DNA from: VRUE01 sp963817945
GTDB taxonomy: Bacteria; Actinomycetota; Thermoleophilia; Solirubrobacterales; 70-9
Length of the DNA: 64,000 nt
Assembly (NCBI GenBank): GCA_963817945.1
Contig: CAWFQH010000004.1
Coordinates: 62,001-126,000 of the forward strand
Direction: 5' to 3'
A model generated the notes under the pieces. The model was not told the DNA's origin, searched no databases, and saw only the letters and a list, made by a program, of their open reading frames with translations. Position numbers and translations under genes: made by a program. Every line of letters starts with the position of its first letter. Positions within the stretch are counted from its first letter, which is position 1. This document shows positions 33,876 to 41,627 of this stretch, piece after piece.

Positions 33876-34490
33876 ATGCGAGTGCTCGTGATCGACAACT
33901 ACGACAGCTTCACCTACAACCTCGTCCAGTACCTGGGCGAGCTGGGGGCTGAGGTTGAGGTCGTGCGAAACGACAAGGCCGAGGTCGGCGAGCTGCTGGA
34001 GCGCGGCGCCGACCGCCTGGTCGTCTCGCCAGGGCCGTGCACCCCCGCCGAGGCCGGGATCTCGATCGAGGCTATCCGCGCATTCGCCGAGCGCGGCACG
34101 CCAGTGCTCGGGGTCTGCCTCGGCCACCAGTCCCTGGTCGAGGCCTTCGGCGGCCGCACTGTGCAGGGCGAGCCGATCCACGGCAAGGAGGCCGAGATCG
34201 AGCATGATGGCCGCGCGATCTTCGCCGGCCTGCCGAGCCCACTGGTCGCCGGCCGCTACCACTCCCTGGTCGCCGATCCGGACCTGCCCGAGGAGCTGGA
34301 GCTGAGCGCCAGCCTCGGCGACGTCGTGATGGGTGCCCGCCACCGCGAGCTGCCCGCCGAGGGGGTCCAGTTCCACCCCGAGTCAGTCCTCACGCCGCAG
34401 GGCAAGCACCTGCTCGCGAACTTCCTGGGGGTGAGTTCGTCTTTTGTCAAACATGGGTTGACAAAAGACGAACTCGTGGAGGAGAACTGA
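33876..34490 (+). CDS. trpG: Anthranilate synthase glutamine amidotransferase
   Basis: The 204-residue class I amidotransferase has the nucleophile in GVCLGHQSLVEAFGG (Cys near residue 82) and the His-Glu pair in EGVQFHPESVLTP. It supplies ammonia to TrpE. The normal end is near LLANFLG; the last 17 residues (VSSSFVKHGLTKDELVE..) come from hairpin I inserted before the stop. The junctions trpE/trpG and trpG/trpD share GGAGAACTGATG, so the insert sits just ahead of an old ribosome binding site. Confidence 0.95.
   Translation: MRVLVIDNYDSFTYNLVQYLGELGAEVEVVRNDKAEVGELLERGADRLVVSPGPCTPAEAGISIEAIRAFAERGTPVLGVCLGHQSLVEAFGGRTVQGEPIHGKEAEIEHDGRAIFAGLPSPLVAGRYHSLVADPDLPEELELSASLGDVVMGARHRELPAEGVQFHPESVLTPQGKHLLANFLGVSSSFVKHGLTKDELVEEN
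34433..34475. repeat. Hairpin element I (end of trpG)
   Basis: A perfect 18-bp stem, GAGTTCGTCTTTTGTCAA (34433-34450) with 34458-34475, around loop ACATGGG. It is AT-richer than its surroundings and lies in frame in trpG, ending 2 bases before the trpD ribosome binding site. Confidence 0.8.
34478..34485 (+). promoter_or_regulatory. Ribosome binding site of trpD
   Basis: GGAGGAGA, 4 bases before ATG 34490, directly after the arm of hairpin I; the stable stem next to it could change trpD translation. Confidence 0.6.
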
Positions 34491-35521
34491 TGCCGAACGA
34501 CGTCGTCACCAGAGCGATCGATGCGGTCTGCGCCGGCGACCACCTGACCGCCGACCACGCCGCCGCGGTGCTGGCCGAGATCATGGAGGGGCGTTCCAGC
34601 GACGTGCAGACCGGGGCCTTCCTGATCGCCCTGCGGGCGAAGGGGGAGACGGTGCCGGAGCTGGTCGGCCTGGCGCGGACGATGCGGGCGTTGGCGACGC
34701 CGGTGCAAGCCCGCCGCGAGGACCTGGTCGACACCGCTGGCACCGGCGGCGGCCCGTCGACCTTCAACGTCTCGACCACCGCGGCGCTGGTCGCCGCCGC
34801 GGCGGGGTGCGCCGTCGCTAAGCACGGCAACCGCTCCAACACCAGTCGCAGCGGCTCGGCCGATCTGCTCGAGGCGCTCGGCGTCGACATCGAGCTGGCT
34901 CCCCAGCAGGTCGGGCGCTGCATCGACGAGGTCGGCTTCGGCTTCATGTTCGCCCCCCGCCACCATGCCGCGATGGCGCACGTTGTGCCGGCCCGCAAAG
35001 AGCTGGGCGTGCGGACGATCTTCAACTTCCTCGGCCCGCTGACCAACCCGGCCGGTGCCCGTCGGCAGCTGCTCGGCGTCTCCGATCGCCACTACCAGGA
35101 GACGATCGCCGAGGCGCTCGTCGGGCTCGGCAGCGAGCGCGCGCTCGTCGTCGCCGCCGAGGATGGGGTCGACGAGCTGGCGATCTCCGCCCGCACCCGG
35201 GTGATCGAGGTCGCCGACGGTCGCACCGAGGAGTGGTTCGTCGAGCCGGGCGAATTCGGGCTCGGCAAGGGCGAGCTGGAGAGCGTGGCCGGCGGTTCGC
35301 CGGCCGAGAACGCGGCCGCCTCCCGGGCGGTCCTGGCAGGCGAGCAGGGACCTCGTCGCGACCTGGTCCTGCTCAACGCCGCCGCCGCGATCTACGTCGG
35401 CGGACGTGCCGAGAGCCTCGGTGCAGGGGTTGAGAAGGCCGCCGCGGCGGTCGACAACGGTGCCGCCCGCGAACTGCTCGAGCGGCTGACTGCCACGACC
35501 GCCGCCCTCGGCAACGACTAG
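34490..35521 (+). CDS. trpD: Anthranilate phosphoribosyltransferase
   Basis: The 343-residue protein attaches phosphoribose to anthranilate. Motifs: VDTAGTGGGPSTFNVSTTAA (GTGGD-type loop), AKHGNRSNTSRSGSADLLEALG, FAPRHHAAMAHVVPARKELGVRTIFN in part (FMFAPRHHAAM) and GPLTNPAGA. It overlaps trpG by one base and precedes trpC by 13. Confidence 0.96.
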   Translation: MPNDVVTRAIDAVCAGDHLTADHAAAVLAEIMEGRSSDVQTGAFLIALRAKGETVPELVGLARTMRALATPVQARREDLVDTAGTGGGPSTFNVSTTAALVAAAAGCAVAKHGNRSNTSRSGSADLLEALGVDIELAPQQVGRCIDEVGFGFMFAPRHHAAMAHVVPARKELGVRTIFNFLGPLTNPAGARRQLLGVSDRHYQETIAEALVGLGSERALVVAAEDGVDELAISARTRVIEVADGRTEEWFVEPGEFGLGKGELESVAGGSPAENAAASRAVLAGEQGPRRDLVLLNAAAAIYVGGRAESLGAGVEKAAAAVDNGAARELLERLTATTAALGND

Positions 35522-35524
35522 GCT
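35519..35524 (+). promoter_or_regulatory. Weak -10 candidate before trpC
   Basis: TAGGCT overlaps the trpD stop and lies 10 bases before GTG 35535. Confidence 0.25.
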
Positions 35525-35534
35525 TGCACCCTCA

Positions 35535-36341
35535 GTGGGCATGATCGAGCAGCTCATCGGGGCTGCGCGCGACGGGGTGGAGGCGCGCCGCAGCCATACT
35601 TCCCAGGCCGAACTTGAATCCAGGCTTCCCGAGCGCGGCCGCGACCGGCCTTTCGACGAGGCGCTGGTCCGGCCCGGCCTCTCGCTGATCGCAGAGTTCA
35701 AGCGGCGCTCGCCGAGCGCCGGAGAGATCTCGGGCACTGCGACGGTGGCGAGCCAAGTAGGCGCCTACGAGCGGGGCGGGGCCGCCGCGCTCTCGGTGCT
35801 CACGGACGGGCACCATTTCGGCGGATCGCTCGACGATCTGCAAGCTGCTCGCACCGCCTGCGATCTGCCGATCCTGCGCAAGGACTTCATCGTCGATCCC
35901 TACCAGCTCTGCGAGGCTGCCGTCTATGGAGCCGACGCTGTCCTGCTGATCGTCCGTGCTCTCGACGACGACTTGTTACGTCGGCTCTACGAGGGGGCGC
36001 GAGGTCTCGACCTCGACTGCCTGGTGGAGGTCCACGACGCCGACGAGCTGGAGCGGGCGCTCGAGCTCGACGCCGACGTAATCGGGATCAACAACCGCAA
36101 TCTGGATGAGGGCGTCGTCGATGTCGCCACCACCTACGAGCTGATGCCCGATGTCCCGGCCGGCAAGACGGTAGTCGCCGAGAGTGGTATTTCGGCCCGT
36201 GCCGAGCTGGAGGAGTTGGAACGGGTAGGCGTCGACGCGGTCCTGATTGGCGAGGCGCTGATGCGGGCGGCCGACCCAGAATCGGTGGCGCGGGAGCTGA
36301 CCGGCGCAGGCGACGGCACCGAGGAGCATCGGCTGCCCTGA
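35535..36341 (+). CDS. trpC: Indole-3-glycerol phosphate synthase
   Basis: The 268-residue TIM barrel closes the indole ring. It shows LSLIAEFKRRSPSAGEI (catalytic Lys and Ser), ALSVLTDGHHFGGSLDDL, LPILRKDFIVDPYQL, INNRNLDEGVVD (IGINNR motif) and AESGISARAELEEL. The start is GTG 35535 or ATG 35541. A weak terminator-like stem with a T7 tract follows at 36330-36360, just before htrA. Confidence 0.95.
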   Translation: MGMIEQLIGAARDGVEARRSHTSQAELESRLPERGRDRPFDEALVRPGLSLIAEFKRRSPSAGEISGTATVASQVGAYERGGAAALSVLTDGHHFGGSLDDLQAARTACDLPILRKDFIVDPYQLCEAAVYGADAVLLIVRALDDDLLRRLYEGARGLDLDCLVEVHDADELERALELDADVIGINNRNLDEGVVDVATTYELMPDVPAGKTVVAESGISARAELEELERVGVDAVLIGEALMRAADPESVARELTGAGDGTEEHRLP

Positions 36342-36360
36342 GCCGAGGACGCGTTTTTTT
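36330..36360 (+). terminator. Possible terminator after trpC
   Basis: CGGCT/AGCCG (36330-36334, 36341-36345) is followed after 8 bases by seven T (36354-36360), one of the few T-runs in this GC-rich window. The stem is short, so partial termination at best. Confidence 0.35.
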
Positions 36361-36396
36361 AGGAGAACTTAGAGGTGCGGTTCGATCATCCGGTCG

Positions 36397-37623
36397 ATGA
36401 AGGGTTTCTTCAGCTCTTCTTTCGGCTCCGCCCTCCTTGGCGGCGCGGTCGTCGCGCTCTTCGGGCTGCTCGCGATCGGCGCCGGCTGGATCGAGGCTGA
36501 GGACGAGAGCGGTTCGGCCGTCACGGTGACCCGCGCCCTGACGCCGGTTGCCAGCTCGGACGCCGACTCCGAGACCAACCCCGTCAACCGGATCTATCGC
36601 AGCGCCGAGCGTGGGATCGCCTTCGTCGAAACCACCTTGGGCGCCGGGACGGCACCAAGCGTCAACCCCTTCGGGGAACCTGGTGGTCAGGGGACCGCCA
36701 GCGGTTCCGGCTTCCTAATCGATACCGAAGGCCACATCATCACCAACAGCCACGTGGTGGAGGGCGCAAAGGGTGTCGAGGTCACGCTCGGCCCGGCCGA
36801 GGACCGCTACGAAGCCGACGTCGTGGGGACCGACCCGGCCACCGACGTCGCCCTGCTCGACGTCGATGTCCCCGCCGACCAGCTCCATCCGCTCGCGCTC
36901 GGCGACTCCTCGCAGGTCGAAGTGGGGGAGCCGGTCGTCGCGATCGGCAACCCGTTCGGGCTTGAACGCACCGTCACCGCAGGCATCGTCTCGGCGCTGC
37001 AGCGCCAAATCCAGGCGCCCAACGGCTTCTCGATCTCGCACGTGATCCAGACCGACGCCGCGATCAATCCCGGCAACTCGGGCGGGCCGCTGCTCGACGC
37101 CTCCGGCAGCGTGATCGGGATCAACTCGCAGATCCAGACCGGCGGCGGCCAGGGCAACGTCGGCATCGGCTTCGCGGTGCCCATCAACACCGCCCGCGAC
37201 GTCGTCCGCCAGCTGCAGGACGACGGCACGGTCGAGCACGCCTACCTCGGCATCAGCGGCGGCAGCATCACGGCCGACCTGGCGGAGGCGCTGAAGCTTC
37301 CGGTCGACAGCGGCGTCCTGATCAACGAAGTGGTCGAGGGCGGGCCGGCCGACGAGGCAGGGATCAAGGGCGGCGACTCCTCAGCGACGATCGAAGGCGC
37401 GAACATCAAGGTCGGGGGCGACATCCTCGTTGCCGTCGAAGGCGAGGACGTCGCCGGCATGGAAGAAGTGATCGATGCGGTCGACGCGGCGGAGCCGGGC
37501 GACGAGATGAAGCTGACCGTGCGCCGAGGCGAGGAGACGAAGACGATCACCGTCACCCTCGGCGTCCGGCCGGAGTCGGTCGAAGACACGCAGTCGGGAC
37601 CGGTCGGTCCGCCCGCTAAATAG
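36397..37623 (+). CDS. HtrA/DegP-like serine protease with PDZ domain
   Basis: The 408-residue protein has an N-terminal membrane anchor (residues 9-30), a trypsin-like domain with the triad in IITNSHVVEG (His), DPATDVALLDV (Asp) and TDAAINPGNSGGPLLDASG (Ser), and a C-terminal PDZ domain (YLGISGGSI ... GGPADEAGIKGGD ... MKLTVRRGEETKTI). It should degrade or refold misfolded proteins outside the membrane. It lies between trpC and trpF in the same direction, an odd place; no link to tryptophan is known. The ATG has no good ribosome binding site; a GTG at 36375 with AGGAGA upstream opens another frame without homology. Confidence 0.9.
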   Translation: MKGFFSSSFGSALLGGAVVALFGLLAIGAGWIEAEDESGSAVTVTRALTPVASSDADSETNPVNRIYRSAERGIAFVETTLGAGTAPSVNPFGEPGGQGTASGSGFLIDTEGHIITNSHVVEGAKGVEVTLGPAEDRYEADVVGTDPATDVALLDVDVPADQLHPLALGDSSQVEVGEPVVAIGNPFGLERTVTAGIVSALQRQIQAPNGFSISHVIQTDAAINPGNSGGPLLDASGSVIGINSQIQTGGGQGNVGIGFAVPINTARDVVRQLQDDGTVEHAYLGISGGSITADLAEALKLPVDSGVLINEVVEGGPADEAGIKGGDSSATIEGANIKVGGDILVAVEGEDVAGMEEVIDAVDAAEPGDEMKLTVRRGEETKTITVTLGVRPESVEDTQSGPVGPPAK

Positions 37624-37633
37624 GGCGCTCCGG

Positions 37634-37723
37634 CGGGCGGGTCCTGTCGCGGGGAGAGGGGATCCTCGTCCTCGCGGGACGGCGCTGTGGGCGAGGACCC
37701 CCTCTCCCCGCACCACCCACCCG
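37634..37723. repeat. Hairpin element A4 (htrA-trpF gap)
   Basis: Outer CGGGCGGGT pairs with 37715-37723 (one mismatch); the site-specific stem is 18/19 bp (37649-37667 with 37693-37711); the loop holds GTCCTCG then CTGTGGGC. The edges GGGTCCTGTCGC match the other A copies. CGCTCC/GGAGCG (37626-37631, 37725-37730) extends it outward. A smaller GGAAG-CCC/GGGCTTCC stem follows at 37739-37770. Confidence 0.85.
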
Positions 37724-37798
37724 AGGAGCGTCTATTGCGGAAGGCCCGACGTTCCCGTCCCAGGGCTTCCGTACGGCAGGCGCAGGCCGCGCGTCCCG

Positions 37799-37804
37799 TA
37801 GTCT
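37799..37804 (+). promoter_or_regulatory. Putative -10 box of trpF
   Basis: TAGTCT lies 7 bases before ATG 37812; a separate promoter for trpFBA downstream of htrA and hairpin A4. Confidence 0.45.
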
Positions 37805-37811
37805 CAGCTGC

Positions 37812-38447
37812 ATGCGGGTGAAGATCTGTGGCGTCACGAATTTGGACGATGCGGCGGAGGCTGTGCGGCTGGGGGCTTGGGCTATCGGCCTGATTCATTT
37901 TTCGGAGAGCCCGCGCGCCGTGGACCCGGCTGAGGCGGTGCGGATCGCCGCGGCGTTCCGGCGCAAGTGCGAGGTCGTTGGCGTCTTCGTTAACCCCGAG
38001 CTGGACGAGGTTGCGAAGGCCGTCGAGAACGCGGGTCTGACGAAGGTGCAGCTGAACGGGGCCGAGGGTCCCTCCTTTTGCGCCGAGGTGGCGCGCCGGA
38101 CCGGCGTCAAGGTGATCAAGGCAATCCACGTCGCCTCTGCGGCCGACATCCATGCCGCGGAGGCCTTCCGCACCGACTTCCACCTCTTCGACCGTCGCGG
38201 CAAGGGGCTGTGGGGCGGGACCGGCGAGAGCTTCGACTGGGGCTTGCTGCGTGAGCGCCGCTCCAAGGTGCCGGCGATCGTCGCCGGCGGCCTGCGGCCC
38301 GACAACGTCGCTGAGGCGATCGCGACGACGCACCCGTTCGCGGTCGATGTCGCCAGCGGCGTCGAGGCCGAGCCTGGCCGCAAGGACCACGCCGCGATGA
38401 CCGCCTTCTTCGAGGCCGCGCAGGGCGCTAGCGTCCATTCTTCGTGA
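37812..38447 (+). CDS. trpF: Phosphoribosylanthranilate isomerase
   Basis: The 211-residue TIM barrel starts MRVKICGVTNLDDA (catalytic Cys in KICG), with KVQLNGAEGP, and GGTGESFDWGLL plus VAGGLRPDNVAEAI near the end; the catalytic Asp usually found before GGTG seems shifted (FDRRGKGLWGGTG). It performs the Amadori step before TrpC. It overlaps trpB by 4 bases. Its start lies 7 bases behind TAGTCT. Confidence 0.93.
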   Translation: MRVKICGVTNLDDAAEAVRLGAWAIGLIHFSESPRAVDPAEAVRIAAAFRRKCEVVGVFVNPELDEVAKAVENAGLTKVQLNGAEGPSFCAEVARRTGVKVIKAIHVASAADIHAAEAFRTDFHLFDRRGKGLWGGTGESFDWGLLRERRSKVPAIVAGGLRPDNVAEAIATTHPFAVDVASGVEAEPGRKDHAAMTAFFEAAQGASVHSS

Positions 38448-39625
38448 GCACTGTCGAGGAGAGATTCGGCCCCTACGGGGGGCGCTACGTGCCCGAGACG
38501 CTGATCGCGGCGCTCGACGAGCTGACCGCTGCCTGGGAGGAAGCACGCGAGGACGCCGGGTTCCAGGCGCAGCTGGCTTCTCTGCACCGGGACTTCATCG
38601 GCCGGCCGACTCCGCTCTACCTCGCCGAGCGCCTTTCGGAGCGCGCCGATCGCAGGGTCTACTTGAAGCGCGAGGACCTGGCCCACACCGGTGCCCACAA
38701 GGTCAACAACGCCGTCGGTCAGGCGCTGCTGGCGCAGCGGATGGGCAAGCAGCGTGTGATCGCCGAGACCGGCGCTGGCCAGCACGGCGTCGCGACCGCG
38801 ACCGCGTGCGCCCTGCTGGGGATCGAGTGCGTCGTCTACATGGGGACCGAGGACGTTCGCCGCCAGGCGCCAAACGTGGAGCGGATGAATTTGCTGGGGG
38901 CCGAGGTGGTGCCGGTCGAGGCCGGAGCTCGCACCTTGAAGGAGGCGGTGAGCGCGGCGATCCGGGACTGGGTCGCCAACGTGGAGACGACCCACTACAT
39001 CATCGGCTCCGCCGTCGGCCCGGCGCCGTTCCCCGCCCTCGTCCGCGACTTGCAGCGGGTGATCGGCGACGAGGCCCGCGAGCAGGCGCTCGCTGCCGAG
39101 GGCTCCCTGCCGGCGCGGATCGTCGCCTGCGTCGGCGGCGGCTCCAACTCGATCGGAATCTTCACGCCCTTCATCGACGACGCCGGGGTCGCGCTGATCG
39201 GCGTCGAGGCAGCGGGGGAGGGTCTCGACAGCGGCCGCCACGGTGCCTCGCTCGGAGCGGGGCAGATCGGTGTCCTGCACGGCTCGCTTTCCTCGATCAT
39301 CGCCGACGAGGAGGGGCAGATCCTCGAGGCGCACTCGATATCAGCCGGCCTCGACTACCCCGGCGTCGGCCCCGAGCACGCCCATCTGCGCGACACCGGC
39401 CGCGCCACCTACACGGCGGTCACGGATCAGGCGGCGCTGGCTGCCTTTGCCGAGCTCGCCCGGCTGGAGGGCATCATCCCCGCGCTCGAGTCCTCCCACG
39501 CGATCGCCTGGCTGCTTGAGCACGGCGGGGGGAACGGCTTCGATGTTCTCTGCTTGAGCGGCCGCGGCGATAAGGACCTGGCCGAGGTTGCGGAGCATCT
39601 CGACGTGAAGGGAGCCGGGGGGTGA
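38444..39625 (+). CDS. trpB: Tryptophan synthase beta chain
   Basis: The 393-residue PLP enzyme joins indole and serine. Features: FGPYGGRYVPETLIAALDEL, PLP lysine in HTGAHKVNNAVGQAL, ETGAGQHGVATATACALLG, phosphate loop CVGGGSNSIG, and HSISAGLDYPGVGPEHAHL. The start is GTG 38444, overlapping trpF. Repeat B2 begins right at its stop. Confidence 0.97.
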   Translation: MSTVEERFGPYGGRYVPETLIAALDELTAAWEEAREDAGFQAQLASLHRDFIGRPTPLYLAERLSERADRRVYLKREDLAHTGAHKVNNAVGQALLAQRMGKQRVIAETGAGQHGVATATACALLGIECVVYMGTEDVRRQAPNVERMNLLGAEVVPVEAGARTLKEAVSAAIRDWVANVETTHYIIGSAVGPAPFPALVRDLQRVIGDEAREQALAAEGSLPARIVACVGGGSNSIGIFTPFIDDAGVALIGVEAAGEGLDSGRHGASLGAGQIGVLHGSLSSIIADEEGQILEAHSISAGLDYPGVGPEHAHLRDTGRATYTAVTDQAALAAFAELARLEGIIPALESSHAIAWLLEHGGGNGFDVLCLSGRGDKDLAEVAEHLDVKGAGG

Positions 39626-39629
39626 CTCA

Positions 39630-39650
39630 CCGGAGCAACAGCGGGGAGGC
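39630..39650 (+). repeat. Extra partial copy of the B core
   Basis: CCGGAGCAACAGCGGGGAGG at 39630-39649 is repeated exactly at 39680-39699 in B2, 50 bases apart, but lacks arms of its own; CTCACCGG (39626-39633) pairs with CCGGTGAG (39702-39709). Confidence 0.7.
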
Positions 39651-39660
39651 GTCGAGGGAA

Positions 39661-39724
39661 GGGCCTTGGGGATGGCTCCCCGGAGCAACAGCGGGGAGGC
39701 TCCGGTGAGCCATCCCCAAGGCCC
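39661..39724. repeat. Hairpin element B2 (trpB-trpA junction)
   Basis: A perfect 18-bp stem, GGGCCTTGGGGATGGCTC (39661-39678) with 39707-39724, encloses the B core with inner CCGGAGC/GCTCCGG. The trpA ribosome binding site and GTG start lie inside loop and right arm. Confidence 0.88.
39693..39699 (+). promoter_or_regulatory. Ribosome binding site of trpA, inside B2
   Basis: GGGGAGG lies 5 bases before GTG 39705 and is part of the conserved B core; folding of the hairpin would hide the start codon. Confidence 0.6.
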
Positions 39725-40541
39725 TCTTACCGACAAGCTGACTGGCGTCGAGCGAATCGGCGCGGCATTCGAGGCCGCCCGTGAGGACGGGCGGGCGGCG
39801 CTGATGCCGTACATGATGGCCGGCTTCCCCGACCATGGATCCTCGCTGGCGATCGCCACTGCCTATGCTGACTCGGGCGCCGATCTGATCGAGCTCGGGG
39901 TCCCTTTTTCCGACCCGCTCGCGGACGGGCCGACGATCCACGCCGCCGCGACCGCGGCGCTGGCGGCGGGCGCCACCCTCGACACCGCCTTGGAGGTCTG
40001 CGCCTCGGTCGCCGAGCGCGTCCCGGTCGTCCTGATGGTCTACGCGAACATGGTTCTCGCCCAGGGCGGCGCGGCCGAATTCGCCCGCCGTGCCGCCGGA
40101 GCAGCGGCCGCCGGGGCGATCGTTCCCGACCTGCCGCTCGACGAGGCCGAGGCGGTCCGCGACGCGTTGGCGGGGGAGGGCCTGGCGCTGGTGCCGCTGC
40201 TCGCGCCGACCACCGGCCCCGGGCGGCGGGCCCGCATCTGCGCCGCCGCGACCGGGTTCATCTACGTCGTCTCCAGCGTCGGCACGACCGGTGAGCGGGA
40301 ACGGTTGCCGGCGGGACTGGAGGATCTCGTCGCAGCGACCAAGGCCGACGCAGAGGTCCCGGTCGCGGTCGGCTTTGGCATCGGCACTCCGCAGCAGGCG
40401 GCGCAAGTCGGCAAGGTCGCCGACGGCGTGATCGTCGGCAGCCGTCTGGTCCGCGCCGCCGACGAGGCGGACTCGGCCGAGGCGGCGGCGCAGGCGGTCG
40501 CCTCCTTCCTGCGCGAGACGCGCGTCGCCCTCGGCGGCTAG
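39705..40541 (+). CDS. trpA: Tryptophan synthase alpha chain
   Basis: The 278-residue TIM barrel releases indole for TrpB. Motifs: RAALMPYMMAGFPD (catalytic Glu position replaced or shifted: AALMPYMMAG), LGVPFSDPLADGPTI (catalytic Asp), VLMVYANMV, PDLPLDEAEAV, YVVSSVGTTGER, VGFGIGTPQQA. GTG 39705 is chosen because GGGGAGG sits 5 bases upstream; ATG 39666 would translate the repeat arm. Absence of the usual Glu49 in the first motif should be checked, since TrpA normally has YxxxGD/P-E context. Confidence 0.92.
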   Translation: MSHPQGPLTDKLTGVERIGAAFEAAREDGRAALMPYMMAGFPDHGSSLAIATAYADSGADLIELGVPFSDPLADGPTIHAAATAALAAGATLDTALEVCASVAERVPVVLMVYANMVLAQGGAAEFARRAAGAAAAGAIVPDLPLDEAEAVRDALAGEGLALVPLLAPTTGPGRRARICAAATGFIYVVSSVGTTGERERLPAGLEDLVAATKADAEVPVAVGFGIGTPQQAAQVGKVADGVIVGSRLVRAADEADSAEAAAQAVASFLRETRVALGG

Positions 40542-40544
40542 GAT
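40539..40544 (+). promoter_or_regulatory. Putative -10 box of the 52-residue ORF
   Basis: TAGGAT overlaps the trpA stop and lies 9 bases before ATG 40554. Confidence 0.35.
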
Positions 40545-40553
40545 TCGCGCCGC

Positions 40554-40712
40554 ATGGGACTCGTGGTCACCTTCTTCCTTGCGCTCGCCGCGGCGACCGT
40601 CTCCTACGCCTTCGGCCAGGGCGGGCCGATCGCCGGCATGGTCTTCCTCACCGTCCTCTTCATCGGCGCCGCCGCCCGCGTGCTGCGGCAGACGATCGCG
40701 CCCGAGGGCTGA
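40554..40712 (+). CDS. Small two-helix membrane protein, 52 residues
   Basis: ATG 40554 opens a 52-codon frame (MGLVVTFFLALAAATVSY ... VLRQTIAPEG) with two hydrophobic helices (residues 2-18 and 27-42) split by GQGGPIAG. A TAGGAT box is placed for a leaderless start. No family is recognised. Its composition and position after trpA suggest a real small gene. Confidence 0.5.
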   Translation: MGLVVTFFLALAAATVSYAFGQGGPIAGMVFLTVLFIGAAARVLRQTIAPEG

Positions 40713-40740
40713 TCGCCTCCACCCTCGCCTGCGCGCCGAA

Positions 40741-41556
40741 CTAGGCGCGCGTCGCGACGACCTGCAGGTACTCGGGTTCGAGCACGAGCGCTCGGTCCCC
40801 ACCCTTGTTGCCCGCTTCGAGGAAGCTCCTCAGGTCTGCGGTCAAGGCCTCCTCGCCCTCAGGTCCGACCCGTTCGAAGGCGACCTTCGTCGGCCCAAAA
40901 TAGGTGCGGAAGAATTCGAGCCAGTGACCGGCGGAGCGGAAGGTCTGGCGTGCGGTCTTGCGCTCAACCCGCAGCTCGGAGATGTCGTCCCCGAACAGCT
41001 CGCGCAGCCGATCCTCGGTTCCCCAGGCCAGCGGCGAAGGAACGCCGGCCGGGGGCGGCGCGTGCTTGGCAATCGTCATGAACATCTGTCCGATCTCGCC
41101 ATCCGGCACCCAGTTCGCCATGCCAATCCGCCCTCCCGGCTTGCAGGTGCGTAGCAGCTCCGCTGCCGCCTTCTCCTGGTCAGCGGCGAACATCGCGCCG
41201 AAGATCGAGATCACGACGTCGAACTCGCCGTCGTTGAAGGGAAGGTCGGTGGCGTCCGCCTCGATGAACTCGACGTCGAGCCGTTCGGTCGCGGCCCGCT
41301 CGCGTCCACGCTCCAGCAGTGAGGGGACGAAATCAGCGCCAACGGTGTTCCCCCACGCGCGGCGAGCGGCGGCAAGGGCGCCGTTGCCACTGCCGCAGGC
41401 GACGTCCAGGATCCGCTCGTCGGGCACGATGTCGAGTGCTTCGGCCAGCTCCTCGGCCACCATCATCACTAACCCGGCGACCATCGCAAAGTCGCCTTCG
41501 GACCAGGTTTTCTGCTGGGCGTCACGGACCGCCTGCATGTCGACTGAGTCGCTCAT
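40741..41556 (-). CDS. SAM-dependent methyltransferase (class I)
   Basis: The 271-residue protein has motif I ILDVACGSGNGALAAARR, motif II-like VEFIEADATDLPFNDGEFDVVIS and motif III LLRTCKPGGRIGMANWVPDG, as in UbiE/Methyltransf_11 enzymes. The substrate is unknown. The start is backed by GAGGAGGGA 2 bases before the ATG on the minus strand, one of the clearest ribosome binding sites in the window. It is convergent with the small ORF and divergent from pfkA. Confidence 0.85.
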   Translation of the reverse strand: MSDSVDMQAVRDAQQKTWSEGDFAMVAGLVMMVAEELAEALDIVPDERILDVACGSGNGALAAARRAWGNTVGADFVPSLLERGRERAATERLDVEFIEADATDLPFNDGEFDVVISIFGAMFAADQEKAAAELLRTCKPGGRIGMANWVPDGEIGQMFMTIAKHAPPPAGVPSPLAWGTEDRLRELFGDDISELRVERKTARQTFRSAGHWLEFFRTYFGPTKVAFERVGPEGEEALTADLRSFLEAGNKGGDRALVLEPEYLQVVATRA

Positions 41557-41615
41557 CGTCCCTCCTCGCTCGGTTCCCGTTCAAGCTATCGCCTCGAGGT
41601 CGGCGCGGCCAGCTC

Positions 41616-41621
41616 TAAGCT
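41616..41621 (+). promoter_or_regulatory. Putative -10 box of pfkA
   Basis: TAAGCT lies 6 bases before ATG 41628. Confidence 0.45.
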
Positions 41622-41627
41622 GCGGCT

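Noticed and set aside
36375..36520. GTG 36375 with AGGAGA upstream as the start of a gene before htrA
   Set aside because: The frame lacks any recognisable protein and overlaps the htrA anchor in another frame.
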